From: Candidatus Krumholzibacteriota bacterium
GTDB lineage: Bacteria > Krumholzibacteriota > Krumholzibacteriia > LZORAL124-64-63
Direction: 5' to 3'
Assembly (NCBI GenBank): GCA_022711765.1
Contig: JAKLEB010000002.1
Location: 1,246,620 to 1,310,619, forward strand
Length of the DNA stretch: 64,000 nucleotides
Part shown: one piece after another, positions 8,422 through 17,621 of the stretch
Numbering within the stretch: the stretch's first letter is position 1
How the letters are laid out: the number at the start of each line of letters is the position of its first letter
The notes under the pieces: generated by a model
What the model was told of the DNA's origin: nothing
Databases searched by the model: none
Seen by the model: the letters and a program-made list of their open reading frames with translations, nothing else
Made by a program: the position numbers and the translations under genes

Positions 8422-9477
8422 CTAGTCGCGCCACTGTGCGACGAAGACGTTCGTCTCGCCCGGCTTGCCGTTGTGCCGGTTGGAGCCGAAGGCGAGCCGC
8501 TTGCCGTCGGGGCTGAACATCGGGAAGCCGTCGAAACCCTCGCTGAAGGTCACGCGCTCGAGCCCGCTGCCGTCGAGGCCGACGAGCCAGAGGTCGAACT
8601 CGCGGCCGCGCGGATCGGGATGGTTGCTCGAGAAGATGATCGACCGGCCGGAGGGGTGGAAGAACGGCGCGAACGACGCGCAGCCGAGCGCCGTCACCGG
8701 CCGCTGCCCGGTGCCGTTGGCGTTCATGATCCAGATCTCGAGCCGTCCCGGGCGGACGAGGTGGTTCGCGAGCAGCCGCTGGTAGTCGGCGAGGTCCTCG
8801 TCCTCGGGGTGGTGCGCGCGGTAGCAGATGCGCGTGCCGTCGGGGCTGAAGAACGGTCCGCCGTCGTAGCCCGGGGTGTCGGTGAGCCGGCGCACGTCGC
8901 CGCCGTCGAGGTTCATCGTGTAGATGTCCAGGTCGCCGTCGCGCGCCGACGTGAAGACGATCGTGCGGCCATCCGGCGCCACGGTGGCCTCGGCGTCGTA
9001 GCCGGGCGTCTCGGTCAGCTGGACGAGCTCGCCGGTCTGCGTGTCGAGGCGCACGATGTCGTACTCCGCGTGGATCGCCCAGACGTAGCCCTGGCTCAGG
9101 TCGGCCGGCGGCGGGCAGGCCGGGTCCGCCAGGTGGGTCGTGGCGTAGATGATGTAGCGGTCGCCGTCGCCCGCGAAGTAGGCGCAGGTGGTGCGGCCCA
9201 GCCCCGTGGAGACCAGCTCGGCCGGCCCGCCGGCGGCCGGCTGCACGTAGATCTGGTCGCAGGCGAAGGGCGGCCGGTTGCTCTGCAGGACCAGCCGGGT
9301 GCCGTCGCCGCTCCAGTACGCCTCGGCGTTCTCGGCGCCGTTGGTGAGCATGGTGAGCCGGCCGAGGTGGACCTCGCGCGGGTCGGGGTCGTACGCGCGG
9401 GGGAGGTCGCCATCGGCCGCGCAGGACGCCGAGCAGGCGAGCGACGACACGAGCAGGATGGTCACGAGGCGGGTCAC
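8422..9477 (-). CDS. TolB-like beta-propeller lipoprotein (WD40-like/PD40 repeats)
   Basis: A 351-residue exported protein. GTG 9477 is taken as the start because AAGGAG lies eight bases upstream, inside the last codons of the upstream gene; the stop of that gene is two bases before this start, implying translational coupling. The N-terminus is hydrophobic with a lipobox-like SSLAC. The body contains repeated PD40-type blades, for example SPDGTRICYRAH, APDGRTIVFTSARDG, HPSGRSIIFSSN and SPDGKRLAFGSNR, as in the TolB propeller. It is not in a tol-pal cluster, so it is more likely a stand-alone surface or periplasmic propeller than TolB itself. Confidence 0.85.
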   Translation of the reverse strand: MTRLVTILLVSSLACSASCAADGDLPRAYDPDPREVHLGRLTMLTNGAENAEAYWSGDGTRLVLQSNRPPFACDQIYVQPAAGGPAELVSTGLGRTTCAYFAGDGDRYIIYATTHLADPACPPPADLSQGYVWAIHAEYDIVRLDTQTGELVQLTETPGYDAEATVAPDGRTIVFTSARDGDLDIYTMNLDGGDVRRLTDTPGYDGGPFFSPDGTRICYRAHHPEDEDLADYQRLLANHLVRPGRLEIWIMNANGTGQRPVTALGCASFAPFFHPSGRSIIFSSNHPDPRGREFDLWLVGLDGSGLERVTFSEGFDGFPMFSPDGKRLAFGSNRHNGKPGETNVFVAQWRD

Positions 9478-9479
9478 GG

Positions 9480-10685
9480 TCACTCCTTGGTCGGGCCGGG
9501 ATTCGGCCGGGTGGGGTCGCTGTCCCAGCACTCGACGCGGACGCCGCGCCGCGCCAGCTCCGCGAGCAGGCGCTCGGCCGGGACGATCGTCTCCTGGGGC
9601 ACGGCGCCGGGGGCTTCGATCTCGCCCCGGGCCAGCATCCGCGCGATGATCGCCGCCGGGAAACCGGTCATCCGCATCATCGCCGACAGGCCGGTCGAAC
9701 GGTCGTTGCGGTCGATGATGCGGATGCTCCGGCGGAGCGGCGAGGGCGGGCGGCCAGCCGTCTCGGCCGCGAACCCTTCCGCCTCGGCGAGCAGGAGCAC
9801 GACGTCGTCGCCGTCGCGCGGCACGACCGCTTCGAGCCGACCGGCGAGCAGGCTGCGCGGCGCCACCCAGGCGCCGTCGACCTCGACGGGCTCGCTGCTC
9901 GTCAGGCCGAGGTCGCGCAGCAGCCGGATCTGTTCGCAGTGTCCACGGTACCGGATGGTCTTGTAGTCGAGGCTGCGGACGCGCCCGAGCAGCGACTGCG
10001 GCAAGGTGGAGGTGCCGCCGCTGGTCTGGAACGCTTCGAGCTCCCCGAACGGCTCGGGAAAGATCAGCGTCTCGAGCTCCGAGAGCCCGGGCACCGTGCG
10101 GATCTCGCCGTCGCGGATCACGAGGCACCCCTCGATGTACTCGTTGATCAAGCCCTGGACCGAGAAGACCAGCTGGTAGTTCAGGGGCGGGCGCGGCTCG
10201 AGGGGCAGGCCGCCCACGCGCAGGCGGACCGCGTCGCAGGGGTCGAGACCGGCGGCGAGATGCCAGCCGAGGATGCCGGCGAGTCCAGGGGCGAGGCCGG
10301 TATCGGGCACGACCGTGACGCCGGCCTGGCGGGCCTGCGAGTCGCGGGCCAGCTGCCTGGCGACGATGGCGTTGTTCCCGCCGAGGTCCAGGAAGTGGGC
10401 GCGGTGGGCGATCGCCAGGGCCGTCAGGTCGTCGTTGAACCAGTAGTTGACCGCGCTGATCACGACGTCGGCGGCGTCGAGGCGCGGGCCCAGCCGCGTC
10501 AGATCCTCGACGTCGTCCTCATGGAGGCTGAGCCGGGGGTCGTCGCCGAATCGCGCGCGCAGGCGCGCCAGCGCGCCCGGGTCGCGATCGACGACCGCGA
10601 GCGAGGCCGTGTCGTCGACCTGGCGCAGGAGGTCCCAGGCGATCGCCGTGCCCTGGAGCCCGGCGCCGAGCAGCAGGTACCTCAC
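9480..10685 (-). CDS. saccharopine dehydrogenase-like oxidoreductase
   Basis: A 401-residue cytoplasmic enzyme from GTG 10685, which follows AAAGGAG. An N-terminal Rossmann fold opens with YLLLGAGLQGTAIAWDLL, and an acidic residue after strand 2 (VVDRD) suggests NAD preference. The middle has the saccharopine-dehydrogenase family feature of a Gly-rich PDTGLAPGLAGILG helix region. The family covers saccharopine reductase/dehydrogenase, lysine 6-dehydrogenase and carboxynorspermidine synthase; the size fits lysine 6-dehydrogenase-like members, but the substrate cannot be fixed from sequence. It overlaps the control region of the downstream TolB-like gene. Confidence 0.85.
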   Translation of the reverse strand: MRYLLLGAGLQGTAIAWDLLRQVDDTASLAVVDRDPGALARLRARFGDDPRLSLHEDDVEDLTRLGPRLDAADVVISAVNYWFNDDLTALAIAHRAHFLDLGGNNAIVARQLARDSQARQAGVTVVPDTGLAPGLAGILGWHLAAGLDPCDAVRLRVGGLPLEPRPPLNYQLVFSVQGLINEYIEGCLVIRDGEIRTVPGLSELETLIFPEPFGELEAFQTSGGTSTLPQSLLGRVRSLDYKTIRYRGHCEQIRLLRDLGLTSSEPVEVDGAWVAPRSLLAGRLEAVVPRDGDDVVLLLAEAEGFAAETAGRPPSPLRRSIRIIDRNDRSTGLSAMMRMTGFPAAIIARMLARGEIEAPGAVPQETIVPAERLLAELARRGVRVECWDSDPTRPNPGPTKE

Positions 10686-10873
10686 GCGGTCTCCTTTCCG
10701 CCGGTCGCCGCGAGCGACCGACCGCGGCAGCCTAACAGCGCCCGGCCCTGGTGGCAAGGCGCGCCGCCGATATCGGATTTGACCGCGGACCAGCGGGCGT
10801 CTACCATCGCCGACGACAGCGGCGCCGTGCCCACGCCGGCGCGGTCCTCGCGGCACTTCGCCAAGGAGCGACC

Positions 10874-11761
10874 ATGCAAGCGAAGGTCATGCAGAGCCGG
10901 CTGCTGGAACTGATCCGGCGCACCTCCTCGCGGCTGCCGGACGATGTCGTGCGGGTCATCGAGCGCGGCCGGCGCCGGGAACAGCCCGGCTCGACGGCGG
11001 AGTACGCCCTGCAGGTGATCCTGGACAACATCGCCATGGCCCGGGACAAGTCCCTGCCGCTGTGCCAGGACACCGGCACGATCATCTGCTACGCGGATCT
11101 GCCGGCGTGGCTCGACGAGTCGGCGTTCGCGACCTCGTTCTCCCGCGCGGTCGCCCAGGCCACGAAGCTGGGTTACCTGCGCCAGAACTCCGTGGATTCG
11201 CTGACCGGCAAGAACTCGGGCACCAACCTGGGGCCCGGCAGTCCCAGCTACCATCTGCACCAGACGCGGGGCCGCTCCCTCCTGGTCCGCCTGATCCTCA
11301 AGGGCGGCGGCTGCGAGAACGTCGGCGCGCAGTACAGCCTGCCCGACACGAAGCTGGGCGCCGGTCGCGACCTCGCGGGCGTCCGCCGGTGCATCCTCGA
11401 TGCGGTCCACCAGGCGCAGGGGAAGGGCTGCGGGCCCGGCATCCTCGGCGTCTGCATCGGCGGCGATCGCGGCAGCGGCTACGTGGCGAGCAAGGAGGCG
11501 CTGCTGCGGACTCTCGACGATCAGAATCCCGAGCCTTCGCTCGCGAAGCTGGAGAAGCAGATCGTCCAGGAGGCCAACACCCTCGGCATCGGTCCGATGG
11601 GCTTCGGCGGCGCGACCACCCTGCTCGGCTGCAAGATCGCCCATCGCAACCGGCTGCCGGCGTCGTTCTTCGTGTCCATTTCCTACATGTGCTGGGCGTA
11701 TCGCCGCGACGGGTTCGCCCTGTCCGAGTCAGGCAAGATCACCCGCTGGCTCTACGCCTAG
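10874..11761 (+). CDS. class I fumarate hydratase / tartrate dehydratase, alpha subunit
   Basis: A 295-residue protein equal to the N-terminal half of the iron-sulfur class I fumarases (FumA/FumB; TtdA when split). ATG 10874 has AAGGAG seven bases upstream. Cluster-ligand and active-site motifs include LPLCQDTGTIICY, KGGGCENVG and LGCKIAHRN. With the beta subunit encoded 11 bases downstream it should form an oxygen-sensitive [4Fe-4S] hydro-lyase interconverting fumarate and malate; tartrate dehydratase is the alternative. No class II FumC is in the window. Confidence 0.93.
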   Translation: MQAKVMQSRLLELIRRTSSRLPDDVVRVIERGRRREQPGSTAEYALQVILDNIAMARDKSLPLCQDTGTIICYADLPAWLDESAFATSFSRAVAQATKLGYLRQNSVDSLTGKNSGTNLGPGSPSYHLHQTRGRSLLVRLILKGGGCENVGAQYSLPDTKLGAGRDLAGVRRCILDAVHQAQGKGCGPGILGVCIGGDRGSGYVASKEALLRTLDDQNPEPSLAKLEKQIVQEANTLGIGPMGFGGATTLLGCKIAHRNRLPASFFVSISYMCWAYRRDGFALSESGKITRWLYA

Positions 11762-11772
11762 GAGGTCCGGCC

Positions 11773-12336
11773 ATGCTGCTCGAAGCCCCGTTCACCGAGG
11801 CCAAGATCCGCGCCCTCGCGGTCGGCGAGATGGTCGAGATCAGCGGCCTGGTCTTCACCGGCCGCGATGCGGTCCACAAGTACCTGCACGACGGCGGCAA
11901 GCCGCCGGTGGACCTGACCGACAGCATCATCTACCACTGCGGCCCGGTCGTCGTGCAGGAGAAGGGCCGCTGGGTCGTCAAGGCGGCCGGCCCCACCACG
12001 AGCATCCGTGAGGAGCCCTTTCAGGGTCCGCTGATGGAGCGGTACAAGATCCGCGGCGTCATCGGGAAGGGCGGTATGGGCCCCAAGACCCTGGAGTACT
12101 GCCAGAAGGTGGGGGGAGTCTACCTCCACGCGATCGGCGGCGCGGCCCAGGTGCTCGCCGAGCGAGTCGTCGCGGTGGAGGGCGTCCACCTGATGGAGGA
12201 GTTCGGATCGCCGGAAGCGATCTGGGAATTCCGGGTCGAGCGGTTCCCCGTGGTCGTGACCATGGATTCGCACGGCCGCTCGCTCCACCGGGACGTGCTG
12301 GCGGCGTCGCAGGAGGCGCTCGCGCGCTTGCTCTAG
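11773..12336 (+). CDS. class I fumarate hydratase / tartrate dehydratase, beta subunit
   Basis: 187 residues, matching the C-terminal swivelling domain of class I fumarases. ATG 11773 is preceded by AGGAGG, which overlaps the alpha-subunit stop. Motifs include GEMVEISGLVFTGRDAVHKY near the N-terminus, YHCGPV and GKGGMGPKTLEYC, as in FumA C-terminal and TtdB proteins. Together with the alpha subunit this makes a split, two-gene enzyme, the arrangement usual in anaerobes, archaea and many deep-branching bacteria rather than the single chain of enterobacteria. Confidence 0.93.
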   Translation: MLLEAPFTEAKIRALAVGEMVEISGLVFTGRDAVHKYLHDGGKPPVDLTDSIIYHCGPVVVQEKGRWVVKAAGPTTSIREEPFQGPLMERYKIRGVIGKGGMGPKTLEYCQKVGGVYLHAIGGAAQVLAERVVAVEGVHLMEEFGSPEAIWEFRVERFPVVVTMDSHGRSLHRDVLAASQEALARLL

Positions 12337-12376
12337 ACGACGATCGCGGCCGGGCCCGGCGCGCAAGGAGGCACCG

Positions 12377-13648
12377 TTGAATCAGGAACGATCGGCGCCC
12401 GCCCAGGAGCTCAACCTGGCCGGGATCCTCAACATCCTCTGGCGCCGGCGGCTGATCGTGATCGGATTGCCGGCGCTCGGCCTGCTCGTGGGCCTGGGCT
12501 ACGGGATCTTCGGCACCCGCCGCTGGGAGGCGACGGTCACGATCCGCCCGGGCATCACGGCGTTCGGCCCCGACGGCGGCCCGGTCCGGGAGTGGCGTCT
12601 CAAGGACATCACGCGCTGGTACGACCAGAAGCTCTATCGCAAGGAGCTCGTCCGACGCCTGGGCCTGCCGGCGAAAGCGAGGCCGGTCATCCGCGCCGAG
12701 TTCATCGCTCAGGGGTTGCAGAACCTGGCTGGCGGCGACCTCATCACGCTCTGGACGACGGCCACCAGCCCGGACCTCGCGGCGGCGATCCTCGACACGT
12801 CGGTCGCGATCTTCTCCCAGTACGCCGAAGTCGACACGATCTCCAGCAACCTCAAGCTGACCCGGGACGGACTGCTGATCCAGATCCGCAATCTCGAGAT
12901 CCAGCTGGACGCTGTCGAGAAGGACCTCGCCGCGCTCGACCTGCGGCTCCAGTCGGCCCTCGCCGAATCGCTTCACGTGGTCGCCGAGAACAAGCAGCTC
13001 GGGCTGGACCTCGACAAGCTGGTCCGCCAGGAAGCCTACTACGAGCGCCGGCTGCAAGACCTGAAGGACCTGAAGCCGACCCTCGCCGAGGACCTCGCCC
13101 AGCTCGACGTCGCCGTCCGCCGGCTCGCGGCCGGCGAGGTGGAGTCGGTCGATCCCCAGGAGATTCCGAGCTGGGTGCGCCGGGACGCGGTGCTCGACGG
13201 CGGCAACGTGCTCGAGGCGCTCAGCGGCGCCAAGCTGCAGGTCCAGAACGCGCTCGCCGCGAATCAGGCGCTGCAGGACAGCCTGGCGCTCGCGGCCGAG
13301 GTCTCCCGGCTCGAACGCGCCCGGCTGGAGATCGAGCGCGAAGCCGCGATCCGCTCGAAGGTCCAGGACGTGCGACGCAAGATCGGGGACCTGCACCTCG
13401 AGCGCGACTACGACCTGCCGGCCAAGCGCCTGGCCCTGCAGAACAGCATCGAAGAACGGCGAGTGAAGCTGGGGACCATCGCCCCGCTGCAGCGCGTCGG
13501 CGCGACGGTGACCTCGGACGACCCGGTCCGGCCGCGCACGCTGCGGGCGATCGTGATCCTGGTGTTCCTGGGCGCCGCCGGCGGGCTGGCCCTGGGAGTG
13601 ACCTGGGACTACCTGGCAGCGCACCGCCGGGAGATCTTCCGCACTTGA
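12377..13648 (+). CDS. Wzz/GumC-type polysaccharide chain-length determinant
   Basis: A 423-residue inner-membrane protein. A TTG start at 12377 is supported by AAGGAGG at 12364-12370. It has one N-terminal membrane helix (about 27-47), a long periplasmic coiled-coil-rich region (about 165-365, with many Glu/Lys/Leu heptads) and a second membrane helix at 392-412, the topology of Wzz/GumC co-polymerases. There is no C-terminal tyrosine kinase domain. The next gene starts inside this gene's stop, so it is translationally coupled to the flippase. Together they point to Wzx/Wzy-dependent surface polysaccharide assembly. Confidence 0.85.
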   Translation: MNQERSAPAQELNLAGILNILWRRRLIVIGLPALGLLVGLGYGIFGTRRWEATVTIRPGITAFGPDGGPVREWRLKDITRWYDQKLYRKELVRRLGLPAKARPVIRAEFIAQGLQNLAGGDLITLWTTATSPDLAAAILDTSVAIFSQYAEVDTISSNLKLTRDGLLIQIRNLEIQLDAVEKDLAALDLRLQSALAESLHVVAENKQLGLDLDKLVRQEAYYERRLQDLKDLKPTLAEDLAQLDVAVRRLAAGEVESVDPQEIPSWVRRDAVLDGGNVLEALSGAKLQVQNALAANQALQDSLALAAEVSRLERARLEIEREAAIRSKVQDVRRKIGDLHLERDYDLPAKRLALQNSIEERRVKLGTIAPLQRVGATVTSDDPVRPRTLRAIVILVFLGAAGGLALGVTWDYLAAHRREIFRT

Positions 13649-15120
13649 GCCCCGCGCCCGGCAACGGCGCCCCCGGCGCGCGCGCGATCGGGAGCCAGCG
13701 GACGGTTCTGCGCAACATCGGCATCCTCGGCATCGCGCAGGTCGCGACCATGCTGCTGAACGTGGTCGCCCTCGTGCACATCGCGCGCACCGTGGGCGAG
13801 ACCTGGTTCGGCGTCCTGCAGTGGGGGGTGGCCTTCAGCAGCTACGCGCTGATCGTCGGCGAGTGGGGTCTCGCCACGCTGGCGGTCCGCGAGATCTCGC
13901 GCCTGGACGCGCCGGACGCGGTCCGGCGCTATGCGGGTACCCACCTCGGCCTCATGCTCGCCCTGGGCGCCGCGGTCCTGGTGGCCGGCGCGCTCGCCCT
14001 GCCGCTCTTCGCGATGTACCGCACCGACCCGGTCATCGCGCTCGGGTACCTCGCGACGGTCGTGCCGTTCGCGCTGTCGCTCGACTGGGTCGGCATCGGG
14101 CTCGAACGCCTCGGCACCGTGAGCGTGGTCAAGACGCTGCGGAGCCTGCTCTACGCCGCGGCCGTCCTCGCGCTGCTGCGCGGGATCGACGGCCTGGCCG
14201 GCTGGCCGGCGCCTCGCTGGGTGCCGGTCTTCTTCTGGGTCGCCTGGCTGGTGTCGGCGATGGTGATGGCCTGGCGCGCGCGGCGCTGGCTCGGCCGGTC
14301 GATCGTGCCGCGCGCCGGGCCGTTCGGCGAATGGCGCCGGCGCCTGGTCGCCGCCGGACCCATCGGGGCAGGCGCGCTCACCCTCCGCGTGCTGTTGAAC
14401 GTCGACGTGATCCTGCTCGGCGTGCTGGCGACGCCGGCCGCGGTCGGCAACTACGCGGCCGCGGCCAAGGTCGTCTTCGTGCTCACGATCGCGGTGGAGG
14501 TCGTGTGGAAGGCGCTGCTGCCCCGGCTCTCCCGCGCCTGGCGCGAGTCGCCGGACCTCTGCCGCCGCCGGTTCTGCCTGTACCTCGGCCTCGTGATGCT
14601 GGGATTCCTGCCGCTCGCCGTGGGCGGGGCGCTACTCGGCAACGACGTCATGGCGATGCTCTACGGCGACCGCTTCCCCGAGGCGGGGCTGGTCTGCCGG
14701 ATCCTGAGCGTCTCCTACGTCGCGCTCGCGATCGGACAGTTCTTCGGCAACGGCCTGATCGCGACCGATCGTCAGCGACAGTCCTTCCTGCCGGTCGCGG
14801 CGGGCGCCGCGGCCGCGGTCGTCGGCGTCGTCGGGCTCGCGCCGCGCGGCGGCGGCGGCGCGGCGCTCGGGATGCTGGCCGCCCACCTGATCCTGATGGT
14901 CGCGACCACCTGGGTCGGCCGCGATCTGCTGGTCCACAACCTGGTGCGCCCGGTCCTGGTTGCGGCGCTCGGCAGCATCGCCCTCGGCGCCGTGCTCGCG
15001 ATCCTTCCCGCCTGGCCGCTGCTCGCGCGCGTGGCGCTCGGGTCCGTCCTGTACGCAGGCATCGTCGTGCCGCTGGGTCTGCCGTGGCTCAGGCGCGAGG
15101 CGCGAAGGACGGGTCTCTAG
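13645..15120 (+). CDS. Wzx-like polysaccharide flippase (MATE/MOP superfamily)
   Basis: A 491-residue integral membrane protein with about 12-14 hydrophobic helices and the oligosaccharide-flippase opening pattern (RNIGILGIAQVATMLLNVV, then EWGLATLAVREI). It should move undecaprenyl-linked repeat units across the inner membrane. The start chosen is TTG 13645, overlapping the TGA of the Wzz-like gene in the sequence ACTTGAG; GGGAG lies upstream. ATG 13750 is a weaker internal alternative. It converges with the O-antigen ligase gene six bases away. Confidence 0.88.
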   Translation: MSPAPGNGAPGARAIGSQRTVLRNIGILGIAQVATMLLNVVALVHIARTVGETWFGVLQWGVAFSSYALIVGEWGLATLAVREISRLDAPDAVRRYAGTHLGLMLALGAAVLVAGALALPLFAMYRTDPVIALGYLATVVPFALSLDWVGIGLERLGTVSVVKTLRSLLYAAAVLALLRGIDGLAGWPAPRWVPVFFWVAWLVSAMVMAWRARRWLGRSIVPRAGPFGEWRRRLVAAGPIGAGALTLRVLLNVDVILLGVLATPAAVGNYAAAAKVVFVLTIAVEVVWKALLPRLSRAWRESPDLCRRRFCLYLGLVMLGFLPLAVGGALLGNDVMAMLYGDRFPEAGLVCRILSVSYVALAIGQFFGNGLIATDRQRQSFLPVAAGAAAAVVGVVGLAPRGGGGAALGMLAAHLILMVATTWVGRDLLVHNLVRPVLVAALGSIALGAVLAILPAWPLLARVALGSVLYAGIVVPLGLPWLRREARRTGL

Positions 15121-15126
15121 CGCCGT

Positions 15127-16332
15127 TCAGCCGCGGAGCGCGGATCCAGGGTCGCGGGGCGGGCGCGCGACCGCCACGACCAGGAACCAGGCCGCGAGGA
15201 TCACGAAGGTGGGATTGTTCAGGTGTTCCTCGAACATGAAGACTCCGGCGGTATGGAACGCCAGCAGCCCGGGCAGGAACAGAGGACCGCTGCCGGCGGA
15301 GAGGCTCCGGATCGTGACGGTGATCGAGGAGACCAGGATCAGCAGGCCGAGAGGCAGCCCCAGGTAGACCGCTGCCTGGAGGAAGGCATTGTGAGTGGCG
15401 CGGATGCCCGACCGGTCGTAGAGCGCCTCCTTGCCGCGCGTGACGCCGAGGCCCAGCGGGTGGTCCAGGCTGAGCGCGGCGGCATTGACCGTACTAGCGA
15501 GCCGCTCGTCGGCGTTGACGTTGATCGCCTGGGCGTCTCGCCAGCGGCTCCAGCCGCCCGGCGGCCCGTAGGCCACGACCAGCGGCACCGCCACGGCCAG
15601 CAGCACCGTCGCGATCACGAACCCGCGGCCGAACGCGCGGGCGGCGACGAACGCGTAGCCGACGGTCAGGATCGCGACCACCAGCGGACTGCGCGTGCTC
15701 GTCAGGTGCAGCACGACGAGGAAGCCGGCCAGAGCGCCGAGCGGCACCGCGAGCGGGCACCGGTGCCGGAAGTAGAGATACAGCGTGGCGGGGACGACCA
15801 GGCTGACGACCGTGCTGCTCGCGTTGTGCTGGCCGTGCAGGCCGGGAATGCGCACCATCTGGCCGACGTAGTGGTAGTAGGCCGAGTCGCTCGTGGACAG
15901 GCCGACGATCTGCAGCGCGCCCTCGAAGCCCATGGCCTGCAGGAGAACCACCGCCACGTTCACCGCGCCGCCCCAGACCAGACCCCACGCGAAGCTGCGC
16001 CGGCAGTCCTGGTCGGTCAGCAGCGCGGACAGGGCGGCGGCCCACGGCACGGCCACCAGCCACCTCGCGGCCTGCGAGGTCGTGGCGGCATCGCCGTCGA
16101 ACAGGCTCATCACCAGCCAGCCGAGCGGCCAGAGTGCGGCGAAGGCGAGCAGAGCCAGCGGCCCGACCGCTTGCCGGCCGCGGACCACGCGCCAGAGGAC
16201 CCAGCCCGCCAGCGCGATCCCGCCGACGTCCGTGGCGCGCGGGGACGCGGGGACGGTCGGCAGGAGGTAGAGGTTGGCCATCAGGATGAGTCCGGCGACC
16301 CAGGCGACGCGGCGGTGCGGGGCACGATTCAT
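15127..16332 (-). CDS. O-antigen ligase / Wzy-family polymerase
   Basis: A 401-residue polytopic membrane protein with about 10-12 helices. It carries the Wzy_C/WaaL signature region in a periplasmic loop: TRSPLVVAILTVGY, then GLGVTRGKEALYDR and THNAFLQAAVYLGLPLGLL. Members either polymerise O units (Wzy) or ligate the polymer to lipid A core or a protein (WaaL, PglL); sequence alone does not decide. ATG 16332 is used; the upstream CCGGGATGTT is a poor ribosome site. Next to the Wzx and Wzz genes on the opposite strand it completes a minimal polymer-assembly set, but no glycosyltransferases are adjacent. Confidence 0.85.
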   Translation of the reverse strand: MNRAPHRRVAWVAGLILMANLYLLPTVPASPRATDVGGIALAGWVLWRVVRGRQAVGPLALLAFAALWPLGWLVMSLFDGDAATTSQAARWLVAVPWAAALSALLTDQDCRRSFAWGLVWGGAVNVAVVLLQAMGFEGALQIVGLSTSDSAYYHYVGQMVRIPGLHGQHNASSTVVSLVVPATLYLYFRHRCPLAVPLGALAGFLVVLHLTSTRSPLVVAILTVGYAFVAARAFGRGFVIATVLLAVAVPLVVAYGPPGGWSRWRDAQAINVNADERLASTVNAAALSLDHPLGLGVTRGKEALYDRSGIRATHNAFLQAAVYLGLPLGLLILVSSITVTIRSLSAGSGPLFLPGLLAFHTAGVFMFEEHLNNPTFVILAAWFLVVAVARPPRDPGSALRG

Positions 16333-16443
16333 GGAACATCCCGGGAGCGGGGTGGGTTCGCTGCGGGACCGCCGGCAAGGGCCCGCCGGCCCCGAGTATT
16401 CGCTGGACGGGGCGAGAACGTCAAGGCGCGGCGCGCTCCGGTC

Positions 16444-16474
16444 TTGACAAGGCGCGGGGACGTCGGTGCAGACT
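16444..16474 (+). promoter_or_regulatory. candidate promoter upstream of the triple-FKBP gene
   Basis: A perfect -35 hexamer TTGACA lies at 16444-16449, 72 bases before the ATG at 16521. The best -10 I can see is CAGACT (16469-16474) at a 19-base spacing, which is suboptimal, so the call rests on the -35 element and position. Confidence 0.35.
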
Positions 16475-16520
16475 ACGCCGATTCGGACGATCGTCCCTCT
16501 GCCCGGAAAGGTGAATCGAG

Positions 16521-17621
16521 ATGCGAACGGTGTTGCCCATTCTCCTGCCGATTCTCCTGGCAGTCGCAATCGGCGGCTGCGGCGATCCGGTCCAGCGCGC
16601 GCTCGAGCGCGACCAGCTCTACGTCGAGGATCTGCAGGTCGGAACCGGCGCCGAGGCGGTGGCCGGCGACTTCGTCAGGGTCGGCGTGCGCGGCGCGGTC
16701 TACGCGGACGGCGAGCTGGGGCTCGAGGTCGAGAACACCGGCGACGACCCGCGCAGATTCGTGCTCGGCGCCGCGGAGGTCATGCCCGGGTGGGACGAGG
16801 GGATCGCGGGCATGCGCGTCGGCGGGCGCCGCGTGCTGATCGTCGGCCCGCAGAAGATCACCGGGCCGTTCCGGCCGCGCGCGGTCGCGGCGGACGAGTA
16901 CCTGCGCTACGAGATCGAGCTGCTCGAGACCGCGCGGATCGGCGTGCGCGATCTGGCGCCGGGCGACGGGCCGCCGATCGGCGTCGGCGATTACGTGTTC
17001 CTCGAATATACCGGCTGGCAGGCGGCCGGCGACCAGCGGGGCGAGCAGTTCGTCAGCAGCGGCAGCACGGGCGGGCCGGCGGGCGTGATGGTCGGGGCGG
17101 GCATGTTGAACCGGGGCCTCGAGCTGGGAGTCGCGGGCATGCGGGTCGGCGGCCGGCGCGAGATCACGGTCCCGCCCCAGCTGGCCTACGGCGATCAGGG
17201 TCGCGCACAGGTCCCGCCCGACGCCACCCTGATCTACGAGGTGGCGGTGGTCTCGCGGCCGACCGTCGGCGTGAAGACCCTGCGCGAGGGCACGGGCGAG
17301 CCCGCGGGCACCGGCGAGCGCTTGCTGATCCACCTGTCCGGGTGGATCCGGCAACCCGACGGCAGCCGGGGCGAGCCGTTCCAGGACAGCCGCAAGTTCG
17401 GCCAGCCGCTCGCGATCTTCCTGGGCAGCTTCAAGATCCAGCCGGGGCTGGAGCTCGGGATCCGGGGCATGCGGCCCGGCGAACTCCGCGAGCTCGACGT
17501 GCCGGCGCCTCTCGCGTTCGGCAAGAGCGGCTGGTACCGCGCCGACCGCGTGATCGTCCCGCCGGATACGGACGTGATCTACGAGGTCGAGCGCATCGAC
17601 CCCTCGCAGCCGCCGCGCTGA
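16521..17621 (+). CDS. lipoprotein with three tandem FKBP-type peptidyl-prolyl isomerase domains
   Basis: 366 residues from ATG 16521. A signal peptide ends in lipobox AIGGC (Cys15-17 region), so the protein is a lipoprotein acting in the periplasm or on the outer membrane. Three FKBP repeats follow at about 33-133, 138-240 and 245-360, each with the Gly-Met core pattern: WDEGIAGMRVGGRR, LNRGLELGVAGMRVGGRR and LELGIRGMRPGELR. Repeats 2 and 3 keep more of the canonical sequence (PPQLAYGDQG, APLAFGKSGW, PPDATLIYEV); repeat 1 is degenerate and may only bind. The likely role is folding assistance for exported proteins. A strong terminator follows directly. Confidence 0.9.
   Translation: MRTVLPILLPILLAVAIGGCGDPVQRALERDQLYVEDLQVGTGAEAVAGDFVRVGVRGAVYADGELGLEVENTGDDPRRFVLGAAEVMPGWDEGIAGMRVGGRRVLIVGPQKITGPFRPRAVAADEYLRYEIELLETARIGVRDLAPGDGPPIGVGDYVFLEYTGWQAAGDQRGEQFVSSGSTGGPAGVMVGAGMLNRGLELGVAGMRVGGRREITVPPQLAYGDQGRAQVPPDATLIYEVAVVSRPTVGVKTLREGTGEPAGTGERLLIHLSGWIRQPDGSRGEPFQDSRKFGQPLAIFLGSFKIQPGLELGIRGMRPGELRELDVPAPLAFGKSGWYRADRVIVPPDTDVIYEVERIDPSQPPR

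Noticed and set aside
9478..10128. N-terminal extension of the TolB-like gene
   Set aside because: It runs antisense-like through the saccharopine-dehydrogenase frame and lacks protein character; the signal peptide begins at 9477.
12377..16332. A complete O-antigen gene cluster
   Set aside because: Only chain-length, flippase and ligase/polymerase functions are present; no glycosyltransferases or nucleotide-sugar genes adjoin, so the cluster is partial or scattered.
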